A stretch of 5,150 bases of DNA from Euryarchaeota archaeon UBA53 (GTDB lineage Archaea > Thermoplasmatota > Poseidoniia > Poseidoniales > Poseidoniaceae), in NCBI GenBank assembly GCA_002507425.1, contig DAZU01000089.1, positions 1,788-6,937 on the forward strand. Direction: 5' to 3'. How positions within the stretch are numbered: the stretch's first letter is position 1; each line of letters begins with the position of its first letter. The notes under the pieces are model-generated. The model saw nothing but the letters and a program-made list of their open reading frames with translations, was not told the DNA's origin and did not search any database. Shown in pieces: positions 1-5,150 of the stretch. Both the position numbers and the translations under genes were made by a program.

Positions 1-374
1 AAAATTGCATCCACGCATGCACGTGCTATACCTTTTCTCCTCCAGTCTTTCCTGACCCAATAACCTAGATTATAGGCAGATGCAGCAAGTTGTAATTCAT
101 CACCTAATCCAATCATCCCAACAAATCCGTTAGATTCTACAGAGTGAATTGCCCAGAAATGTATTGAATCTCCACTTTTCTGTAACTCAATATCAATCAT
201 CAGGTCTGCAATCTGCCTACGTGCTTGTTCACCATCTTTTAACCATGGAAGGGCGGCTTTTGCGGCTTCTGGGTCTTCCAAATATGCTTCGGTAACCTCT
301 GGTAGAATTCTTCTACTGATTGGGCGTAAGTAAACCATTCCGTTTACGGCCAAATCTGGTGTATTGATTTGCAT
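1..374 (-). CDS. GNAT-family N-acetyltransferase (RimJ/RimL-like), 3' end missing
   Basis: This is the N-terminal 124 residues of a GNAT acyltransferase; the gene runs off the left edge of the window. GNAT enzymes move an acetyl group from acetyl-CoA to an amine, and in the RimJ/RimL-like branch this is often a protein N-terminus. Visible features are a beta-1-like start (VYLRPI, about 14-19), an acidic helix region, the central strands FWAIHS and GFVGMIGL (about 73-90), and then motif A, YWVRKDWRRKGIA (about 105-117). Motif A contains the acetyl-CoA pyrophosphate-binding R-x-x-G-x-A signature (R112, G115, A117). The missing part would hold the end of motif A and motif B. The ATG at 374-372 overlaps the TGA of the gene upstream (TGATG), which fixes the start and suggests translational coupling. 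The family call is firm; the substrate cannot be read from the sequence. Confidence 0.85.
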   Translation of the reverse strand, partial: MQINTPDLAVNGMVYLRPISRRILPEVTEAYLEDPEAAKAALPWLKDGEQARRQIADLMIDIELQKSGDSIHFWAIHSVESNGFVGMIGLGDELQLAASAYNLGYWVRKDWRRKGIARACVDAI

Positions 375-376
375 CA
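372..376 (-). promoter_or_regulatory. TGATG stop/start overlap (translational coupling)
   Basis: On the minus strand the TGA stop of the zinc-ribbon/TPR gene (376-374) shares its last base with the ATG of the GNAT gene (374-372). Such one-base overlaps usually mean that both genes sit on one mRNA and that the second is translated by terminating or re-initiating ribosomes. The G-rich run GGGGGTTGAG just upstream, inside the first gene, is at most a weak ribosome-binding site. Confidence 0.7.
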
Positions 377-1504
377 AATCTCAACCCCCAAATGAGCTAT
401 TGCGGATATAACGTGCTCATTATCAGGAAGTAGACTATTGGCTGAAGTTAGCATAGTTTTGACTTCATCAACTCTGTTAAGTTTTTTTAGCACAACCCCG
501 ATGTGATAAATCATATCCACGTTATCATTTGTCAAATGGGGTCCAAGGTTATCTATTGTTTTCGACGCTGCGTCTAAATCGCCACCATTAGCTTGCTCTA
601 GGGCTGACACTACCTCGCGATATATTTCTGTTGGATTCCAAGACTCTTCACTTTTCCATGGCCAAATACTTGTAACTTCTTTCTGGGGTGGCTCAGTGGT
701 TTCCAAAGAAACATCTTCAGGCAGAGGTGGTAGAACTGACTCTGAATTTCTCTCAGGCTGTGAATAATTTTCTGGTTCTGTTTTTACAATCATTTGTTCG
801 TTTTTTGGTCTTATGTCTGGTATTCTTGGGAGTACAGATGTAGGAGTAGGGGCAGGTGACTTAGTTGCTAAATCAATTTTATTTTCATACAAATCATCTG
901 GAGGTAAAGACGGCAGCTCATTACCACCTATGTGTCCCAATAGATCTACATCAAGTCCAATCGGAGTGGTAGGAGAAAATACGGTACCTCTACCTTTGTG
1001 CACGGGTTCTTTGACCTCTGCAAATGGGTCAACATTAGAAAAATCTAATTTTTCAACACCTTTTATTGGCTCTCCAACATCCTCTGGCTCTATTTCGACT
1101 GGCTTGTGAGCGATCGTTTCATGTAATTCTGGTGAGTCAGATTTCATAAAACCAATTTTTTCTGGTTCTTCTTTTGAAAAGTTTGTTGCTTCATACTGAT
1201 CTACTTGCAACGGGTCAGAGTCTAGGCTCAGAACAACATCAAGGGCATCACCTTCTTCCCATGTATCGTCCTCATCAGACATTAACTCATCGAATATCAA
1301 GTTACTCAATTCATCTGATATTTCTTCTCCCTGGTCTCGAGGTGCTTTGTTTAATTCATAGTAACACTGAACACAAGTAGTAGATTCTGCTTCGTTGACA
1401 TACTCGCAATAAGGACATACTTCGCCCTCTATGTGTGCGGTCGCCTTGCGCCTAAACATATCCACCAGCGGCTCTTCGGTTACTATTTCGTTGTTAAGTC
1501 TCAC
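374..1504 (-). CDS. Zinc-ribbon protein with long disordered linker and C-terminal TPRs
   Basis: I do not recognise this 376-residue protein as a named family. It has three parts. First is a single zinc ribbon at residues 30-47 with C30-x2-C33-x3-N37-x6-C44-x2-C47, the spacing seen in small double-zinc-ribbon and RanBP2-type fingers. Next is a long region (about 58-285) rich in Asp, Glu, Pro and Ser with no predicted hydrophobic core, probably disordered. Last is a helical C-terminus (about 292-376) that reads as TPRs: residues 329-362 place I7, G8, L11, L24, A27 and P32 of the 34-residue consensus, preceded by a weaker repeat at about 295-328 (GGDLDAAS). There is no signal peptide or membrane segment, so it should be cytosolic. 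By architecture it is a protein-protein adaptor; that role is inference. The start is GTG at 1504; an in-frame ATG at 1459 (residue 16) is the alternative. The GTG is favoured by a TATA-like element centred about 27 bp upstream, which fits a leaderless mRNA. It is cotranscribed with the GNAT gene. Confidence 0.8.
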   Translation of the reverse strand: MRLNNEIVTEEPLVDMFRRKATAHIEGEVCPYCEYVNEAESTTCVQCYYELNKAPRDQGEEISDELSNLIFDELMSDEDDTWEEGDALDVVLSLDSDPLQVDQYEATNFSKEEPEKIGFMKSDSPELHETIAHKPVEIEPEDVGEPIKGVEKLDFSNVDPFAEVKEPVHKGRGTVFSPTTPIGLDVDLLGHIGGNELPSLPPDDLYENKIDLATKSPAPTPTSVLPRIPDIRPKNEQMIVKTEPENYSQPERNSESVLPPLPEDVSLETTEPPQKEVTSIWPWKSEESWNPTEIYREVVSALEQANGGDLDAASKTIDNLGPHLTNDNVDMIYHIGVVLKKLNRVDEVKTMLTSANSLLPDNEHVISAIAHLGVEI

Positions 1505-1554
1505 CTATACGCGACCACCGATATCATGCTATACATGCAACGGCAGCGGATACT
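1505..1554. promoter_or_regulatory. Divergent promoter with one central TATA-like element
   Basis: This 50-bp gap is the only space between the leftward zinc-ribbon gene and the rightward helicase. A TATA-like stretch CTATACAT (1529-1536) lies near its centre, flanked by two CATG tetramers (1525-1528 and 1534-1537) that make it close to symmetric. Read rightward, its centre is about 24 bp before the ATG at 1555; read leftward, about 27 bp before the GTG at 1504. Archaeal TATA boxes usually lie about 25-27 bp before the transcription start, so one element could serve both directions with mRNAs that are leaderless or nearly so. A second CTATAC copy lies at 1505-1510, next to the GTG start. The spacing is seen directly; promoter activity is inferred. 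Confidence 0.5.
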
Positions 1555-3534
1555 ATGTCCGAGAGGGGAGGGGTGCGCAGGATGAATACGCGCTCAACCC
1601 AAAAACGGTATAAGGATGTAATCTACGAGGAAAGGTGGAAAAAATCACAGGATCATTTCGATTGCTTTTCAACGTTAATAAAAATAGAGTTGGACGATGA
1701 ATTAAAGCAGGTCGAAGATAGGTGGAAAAACTGGAGCAAACAGAAGATTGTGAAAGCCGGTGTTGCGTTATTTGACTTAAAGGGGCGATCATCTGGCCGA
1801 TTTTTTGGAGATTCAATTCTGGTATTTGAGAATCGTAATGGCTCACATCTTCCCTTTCACAGGTTTGGTCATGGAGACATGGTAATAATCTCAAGGGCTA
1901 GACCATGGGCGGAGAAAATTGTCGAAGGCGTTGTTTTGGATAGAAATAATTCTAGAATCCGAATCGTGGTAAAAGACAAGCCTAGTGACCTGCGCAAGGG
2001 TGGATGGAGAATTGATAAAGGGGCTAACCGGGTGGCTCATGACAGAATGCATGAAGCCCTAATTTCATTCCATTCAACAGAGGGAGACGGAGGAACCGTT
2101 CTACGTGATTTACTACTCTGCCAGCCTCATGACATCCAAGCTTCAGCGCAAAGGCCACCTGAAATTAGAGGACAGAAATTGCGTCCGTTAAGCCTTGAGG
2201 GAATGATATTGGATGATAGTCAGGTCAGCGCAATTGAAACAGCCGTCAACCAAAGATTTAGCATAATTCAAGGCCCACCGGGAACTGGAAAGACGCATAC
2301 GGCTGTTCATTTATTGAAAGGGTTAATCGATATGGGTCGTGGTCCGATTTTAGCAACAGCAGAGTCAAATGTTGCAGTTGATAACTTACTTGAGGGTCTA
2401 CTCAATTTAGGAGTTAGGGCGGTCAGATTCGGTAAGCCAGTAAAAGTGAGAGAGAATCTAAGAGAAGCAACACTGGATGCACACGTTGCAGCACATCCAA
2501 AACAAGATGAAATTAATTTTATTAAAGAAGAAAACGATACAATCAAGTCACAACTCCACGACCTAAAAGGGAAAGAGAAAGGTCTTGCTCACAGAGATAT
2601 AAACAAGAATTTCCGCGAAATAAGAGAAATCGAACAGAAAATTTTTGACGATGTATTGTCGAAGTCCGAGGTGGTTTGCTGCACAAATATTGGAGCTGGA
2701 CATTTTACACTGAATAATAGGAAATTCTCGATAGTTTTAATCGACGAAGCAACACAAGCCACAGAACCATCATCACTTGTTCCGATAGTTAAAGGTGCTA
2801 GACAACTAATACTTGTTGGTGATCATAAGCAATTGCCACCAACTGTTACAAGTCAATCCGCAGAATCCTCGGGTTTGAGTATTTCTTTGTTTGACAGAAT
2901 GTTGAAAAATGGGATGACTGCTCACATGCTTACAAAGCAGTATAGAATGCACCCAACAATCAGAGAGTTTCCTTCTGCAAGATTTTATGATAACAGATTG
3001 GAAGATGGATGCTCTGCAACAGAACGCCCCCCTGCTGCTGGATTTTTGTGGCCTGATTGGGACAAACCAGTTGCGTTCGTTCCCGTTCATGGCTCGGAAA
3101 TTCATGAAGATGCTGGCTCTTCTAGATCAAACATGGATGAAGCTGCAGTCGTAATTCAAGTTGTCAGGGACCTACTGCTACCTGGTGATTTAAAAATCGA
3201 AGATATTGGTATTATCTCGCCTTACGCTGGACAGGTTAGACTGCTAAGGGAAATGTTAGGAGACGATTTTAACAGTCTTGAGGTTAAAACCGTTGATGGT
3301 TATCAGGGAAGAGAAAAAGAAATCATTATCCTATCAACTGTTAGGTCTAACAGTGAAGGTAAGGTTGGTTTCCTGTCAAATTATCGAAGACTGAACGTTG
3401 CTCTTACTCGAGCGAAGCGAGGTTTGATAGTAATAGGGGATGATAGAACATTACGAAATGACTCAACATGGGATAGTTGGTTGAGTTGGGTTGAAGATTC
3501 CAAACTCATGGCTTGGCATATCTTGAACTCTTGA
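1555..3534 (+). CDS. IGHMBP2/SMUBP-2-like (UPF1-like) superfamily 1 helicase
   Basis: This is a 659-residue ATP-dependent SF1B helicase of the archaeal IGHMBP2/Upf1-like group, whose relatives unwind DNA or RNA 5'-to-3'. The N-terminal part (about 20-210) carries the family's typical helical lead-in and beta-barrel region (KAGVALFDLKG, then HRFGHGDMVII). All helicase motifs are present: Q-motif glutamine at Q223 (LDDSQ), Walker A GPPGTGKT 240-247, motif Ia TAESNVAVDN about 268-277, motif II DEAT 397-400, motif III VGDHKQLPPT 421-430, motif IV KQYRMHP 461-467, motif V VDGYQGRE 580-587, and motif VI RRLNVALTRAK 611-621. A charged helical stretch (about 317-370) fits the stalk insertion between Ia and II. 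Length and intact catalytic residues point to an active enzyme. No R3H or zinc finger follows, unlike human IGHMBP2. The start could instead be the ATG at 1582 (residue 10), which has a Shine-Dalgarno-like site. The gene ends in tandem in-frame stops TGA TAA. The DNA or RNA role in this organism is not decided. Confidence 0.93.
   Translation: MSERGGVRRMNTRSTQKRYKDVIYEERWKKSQDHFDCFSTLIKIELDDELKQVEDRWKNWSKQKIVKAGVALFDLKGRSSGRFFGDSILVFENRNGSHLPFHRFGHGDMVIISRARPWAEKIVEGVVLDRNNSRIRIVVKDKPSDLRKGGWRIDKGANRVAHDRMHEALISFHSTEGDGGTVLRDLLLCQPHDIQASAQRPPEIRGQKLRPLSLEGMILDDSQVSAIETAVNQRFSIIQGPPGTGKTHTAVHLLKGLIDMGRGPILATAESNVAVDNLLEGLLNLGVRAVRFGKPVKVRENLREATLDAHVAAHPKQDEINFIKEENDTIKSQLHDLKGKEKGLAHRDINKNFREIREIEQKIFDDVLSKSEVVCCTNIGAGHFTLNNRKFSIVLIDEATQATEPSSLVPIVKGARQLILVGDHKQLPPTVTSQSAESSGLSISLFDRMLKNGMTAHMLTKQYRMHPTIREFPSARFYDNRLEDGCSATERPPAAGFLWPDWDKPVAFVPVHGSEIHEDAGSSRSNMDEAAVVIQVVRDLLLPGDLKIEDIGIISPYAGQVRLLREMLGDDFNSLEVKTVDGYQGREKEIIILSTVRSNSEGKVGFLSNYRRLNVALTRAKRGLIVIGDDRTLRNDSTWDSWLSWVEDSKLMAWHILNS
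1567..1572 (+). promoter_or_regulatory. Possible Shine-Dalgarno GGAGGG for an internal helicase start at 1582
   Basis: GGAGGG lies inside the first codons of the longest helicase reading frame and ends 9 bases before an in-frame ATG at 1582. With a transcription start near 1555-1560, set by the TATA-like element at 1529-1536, this gives a leadered mRNA starting at residue 10. The alternative is a leaderless mRNA starting at the first ATG. The conserved family sequence begins after about residue 19, so homology does not decide between them. Confidence 0.35.
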
Positions 3535-3542
3535 TAATCATC

Positions 3543-3556
3543 CTTTCAAAGTATAG
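3543..3556 (+). promoter_or_regulatory. TATA-like promoter element before the RDD gene
   Basis: CTTTCAAAGTATAG lies in the 37-bp gap after the helicase and closely matches an element before the next gene (4144-4156). The TATA core (3552-3555) is centred only about 18 bp before the ATG at 3572, short for a leaderless start at that codon. Either transcription starts inside the annotated frame and translation uses a later ATG (3611 or 3650), or the element is not used and the gene is read through from the helicase. Confidence 0.35.
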
Positions 3557-3571
3557 ACCTTAGCGATCATC

Positions 3572-4126
3572 ATGTCCGACTCTCCCATAAGCATACACAG
3601 CCCTGGGACAATGGCACAAGCAGCCGTAGCTGCAACTGCCCCCGAAGGCATGTTAATTGCACCAATATGGAAGAGGGTCGTTGGCCTTGCATTGGATATT
3701 TTCCTTGTGACAATAGTTCTAGCTGTTCTATCGCAACAAATACTTCTAACATACCTTCTCGCAATTAATCTGCTAATCACCTCGCAAGCGCCATATGTAA
3801 TCGGAGCATGGGCGATTTACCTTACATTTTGTTGGCTCTACTTCAAGTATACTGGTAGGACATATGGAAGATCTCTGGGACAAAGAGTTATGAGAATTGC
3901 AATTGTTCATGACGATGGTAGCCTTCTTGGAATGCAACACTGGGGTAGAAGAGCTGCTTTCAAACTGAAGTATGTTCTTCCTGTAATTGGTATAGGTTTT
4001 GGAATTATTGATATTTATCTTACTTGGAAAAACGAAACAAAACGCAGCCCTGTCGATTTGGCCAACCACACGGTTGCTGCTGTCGATTGGTCATTGCCAG
4101 CAAACACTCGGTCCGGCCTGCGTTAG
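3572..4126 (+). CDS. RDD-family integral membrane protein
   Basis: This 184-residue membrane protein shows the RDD pattern: Arg and Asp in the first membrane helix (R35 and D42 in KRVVGLALD), the loop motif GRTYGRSLGQRVMRIAIV (95-112, the family's G-x-T-x-G-x-x-L-x-x-x), and Asp in the last helix (D147 in GIIDIYL), followed by a C-terminal DLANHTVAAVDW (162-173) that matches the usual D-x-x-A-x-T-x-V ending. Hydrophobic segments lie at about 36-57, possibly 58-70, 74-92 and 133-151. RDD proteins are widespread and mostly uncharacterised; some have been linked to ion or small-molecule transport, but no cargo can be assigned here. The first 30 residues are Ala/Ser/Pro-rich, poorly hydrophobic and outside the domain, so translation may really start at M14 (3611) or M27 (3650). 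The gene lies 37 bp after the helicase and ends in tandem in-frame stops TAG TAA. Confidence 0.85.
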   Translation: MSDSPISIHSPGTMAQAAVAATAPEGMLIAPIWKRVVGLALDIFLVTIVLAVLSQQILLTYLLAINLLITSQAPYVIGAWAIYLTFCWLYFKYTGRTYGRSLGQRVMRIAIVHDDGSLLGMQHWGRRAAFKLKYVLPVIGIGFGIIDIYLTWKNETKRSPVDLANHTVAAVDWSLPANTRSGLR

Positions 4127-4143
4127 TAACCTAAGCACGGTTG

Positions 4144-4157
4144 GCTTCAAGTATAGT
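4144..4157 (+). promoter_or_regulatory. TATA-like promoter element before the beta-sandwich/proline-rich gene
   Basis: GCTTCAAGTATAGT sits in the 59-bp gap after the RDD gene. Its TATA core (4152-4155) is centred about 32 bp before the ATG at 4186, giving a predicted leader of only a few bases. No Shine-Dalgarno site precedes that ATG, which fits a leaderless or near-leaderless mRNA. It shares TTCAA(A)GTATAG with the element before the RDD gene. The match is direct; promoter function is inferred. Confidence 0.45.
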
Positions 4158-4185
4158 TGCATAAGTCGCTGTGTAGGCGAGTGCA

Positions 4186-5150
4186 ATGTCCACCTCCATG
4201 AGCGGGAATAGCGGACCTCTGAGTGCAGAGGTTGTGGATATTAAAATGGAAATCAACGATGACGATGAGGATGTCATTCTTGTTAGCATCTCGGTATCAA
4301 ACGAAGCCCCTGTCCCAGTGGGAGAATTAGAGGCATATGTCGTTAGTAATACTGGAGCAAAGTATACTTCTATTGAAGGGGTTACAAGCCTAGGTCCAGG
4401 AAAGCAGAGAGATTGGACATTTGAATTCCCTCTTGACTCAGGGGAGTGGACATTCATTATCGAAAATCCTGCAAATAAAATCCAACTCGGACCTTACCCG
4501 CATGATTACGAATATAGTGCCACGCAAGGAAGAAAACTAGCAAGCACAATCGGATCGTCCTTATTTGCGGGAGCATTCAGTGACGATTTGGGTGATTTTG
4601 GGAATGTCACGGAAAGAGAGATGATTGACCCATCAAAAGTAGTGTTAACATCGTACGCTGCTGAAAATGCAAGTGGTGGTGATACACTAATCAAATCTGA
4701 AAAGGGTCTAAATGCGCCACAGGATGAGGATTTTTCTGAGTCGAAAATAAACTTGGATCCAATAAGCGCAGCAAACACTGCTGCGTCTTTACTCGATTCT
4801 GACTCTGACACAAATAACTCGTCTAATATATCCAATAACCCAATGCAAACGACCAGTGTAAAGGCAGATGATGAGAAAAGCAATGCTGGTCCACCTACGC
4901 CTCCACCTAGCCCACCAAAGCCTCCCGTTGGTCCACCTACTCCTCCAAGTAAACCAACAAAACCTCCTATTGATCCGCCGATACAATCTGAATCGCTAAT
5001 TGAATCCGTTGAAAATACCTCAACCCCTCCTAAACCCCCGACCAGTCCCCCTGCCGGCCCACCTAAAGGGCCACCAGGGCCTCCAAGCGGACCGCCCACT
5101 GCGCCGCCAAAGCCTTCATCGAAACAAACTGAAAGCGTGCAAAATGAATC
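4186..5150 (+). CDS. Beta-sandwich (CARDB/Ig-like) plus proline-rich protein, 3' end missing
   Basis: This reading frame is open to the right edge and gives 321 residues. Residues about 11-104 look like an Ig-type beta-sandwich of the CARDB kind: alternating strands (VILVSISVSN, ELEAYVVSN), a loop LGPGK before a strand WTFEFPL, then SGEWTFIIENPAN, matching that family's 'G-x-W/Y-x-x-x-x-x-x-D/N-P-x-N' ending. Next comes a Gly/Asp-rich stretch (about 122-150, SLFAGAFSDDLGDFGN), an acidic Ser/Asn-rich linker to about 234, and a proline-rich segment (235-310) of PPxPP units. No cysteine, signal peptide or membrane helix is seen, so the visible part should be cytosolic; CARDB domains are more often extracellular, which is odd. 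The ATG at 4186 is the first after an in-frame TAG at 4174; the ATG at 4198 is an alternative. Function is unknown; a scaffold with a PxxP-type docking tail is inference. The real C-terminus, and any domain there, lies outside the window. Confidence 0.8.
   Translation, partial: MSTSMSGNSGPLSAEVVDIKMEINDDDEDVILVSISVSNEAPVPVGELEAYVVSNTGAKYTSIEGVTSLGPGKQRDWTFEFPLDSGEWTFIIENPANKIQLGPYPHDYEYSATQGRKLASTIGSSLFAGAFSDDLGDFGNVTEREMIDPSKVVLTSYAAENASGGDTLIKSEKGLNAPQDEDFSESKINLDPISAANTAASLLDSDSDTNNSSNISNNPMQTTSVKADDEKSNAGPPTPPPSPPKPPVGPPTPPSKPTKPPIDPPIQSESLIESVENTSTPPKPPTSPPAGPPKGPPGPPSGPPTAPPKPSSKQTESVQNE
4888..5150 (+). repeat. Two degenerate proline-rich protein modules in tandem
   Basis: Within the last gene, residues 235-279 and 280 to the edge each consist of a run of PPxPP units followed by a short Ser/Glu tail. 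The tails align as ESVENTS (273-279) and ESVQNES (316-322, the last Ser read from a partial TCN codon), exactly 43 residues apart. Proline codons are mixed (CCA, CCT, CCG, CCC), so the repetition is kept at protein level and is not a recent DNA slippage product. One PPP triplet (239-241) is present, a motif whose translation generally depends on aIF5A in archaea. Confidence 0.6.

Noticed and set aside
813..1380. Two plus-strand frames inside the zinc-ribbon/TPR gene
   Set aside because: They are antisense to the disordered linker, where low-complexity sequence leaves both strands open. No motif is present.
1553..1894. Minus-strand 113-codon frame antisense to the start of the helicase
   Set aside because: It lies over conserved helicase family sequence, has Ser/Leu/Arg-rich composition typical of shadow frames, and shows no domain.
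2497..2680. Charged helical stretch in the helicase considered as a novel inserted domain
   Set aside because: Helicases of the UPF1/IGHMBP2 group normally carry a helical stalk or insertion between motifs Ia and II, so this is expected.
3535..3571. Transcription terminator between the helicase and the RDD gene
   Set aside because: The gap has no T-run longer than three and no hairpin. The same is true of 4127-4185.
3841..3852. CTTCAAGTATAC inside the RDD gene, nearly identical to the promoter element at 4145-4156
   Set aside because: It encodes FKYTG in the conserved loop region of the RDD protein, lies mid-gene and has no start codon at a suitable distance, so it is probably chance.
3538..4069. 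Three minus-strand frames of 64-98 codons over the RDD gene
   Set aside because: All overlap the RDD family pattern on the plus strand and show no recognisable domain or ribosome-binding site.
4506..5099. Long minus-strand reading frame of 197 codons coding for a Gly-rich protein
   Set aside because: It is the antisense of the proline-rich gene: CCN proline codons read as GGN glycine on the other strand, which removes stops. It has no promoter-like context, and the plus-strand frame has a coherent fold and modules.

Overview
The window looks like a stretch of a mesophilic, moderately AT-rich archaeal genome, most plausibly a marine planktonic euryarchaeon of the Marine Group II / Poseidoniales type. 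This placement is inference. It rests on an archaeal-style IGHMBP2/SMUBP-2-like SF1 helicase, TATA-like elements rather than bacterial -35/-10 promoters, weak or absent Shine-Dalgarno sites before most starts, and cytosolic zinc-ribbon and proline-rich linker proteins. No rRNA, tRNA, mobile element or CRISPR array is visible.

Layout. Two genes run leftward: a GNAT-family N-acetyltransferase cut by the left edge (374 to 1), and upstream of it a 376-residue protein with a zinc ribbon, a long disordered linker and C-terminal TPRs (1504 to 374). They overlap by one base (TGATG), so they form one transcription unit. A 50-bp divergent promoter region (1505-1554) separates them from three rightward genes. 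These are a complete UPF1/IGHMBP2-like helicase (1555-3534), an RDD-family membrane protein (3572-4126), and a gene open at the right edge (4186 onward). The last encodes an Ig/CARDB-like beta-sandwich domain, an acidic low-complexity linker and a proline-rich segment built of two similar modules.

Genes together. Each rightward gene has its own candidate TATA-like element. The elements before the RDD gene and the last gene are near-identical (TTCAA(A)GTATAG), so these genes may be separate units rather than one operon. Nothing shows a shared pathway: nucleic-acid remodelling (helicase), small-molecule or protein acetylation (GNAT), a membrane protein of unknown cargo (RDD) and two probable scaffold proteins. 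The two scaffold-like proteins are the least explained items and the most worth following. I see no defence, mobile or biosynthetic system.
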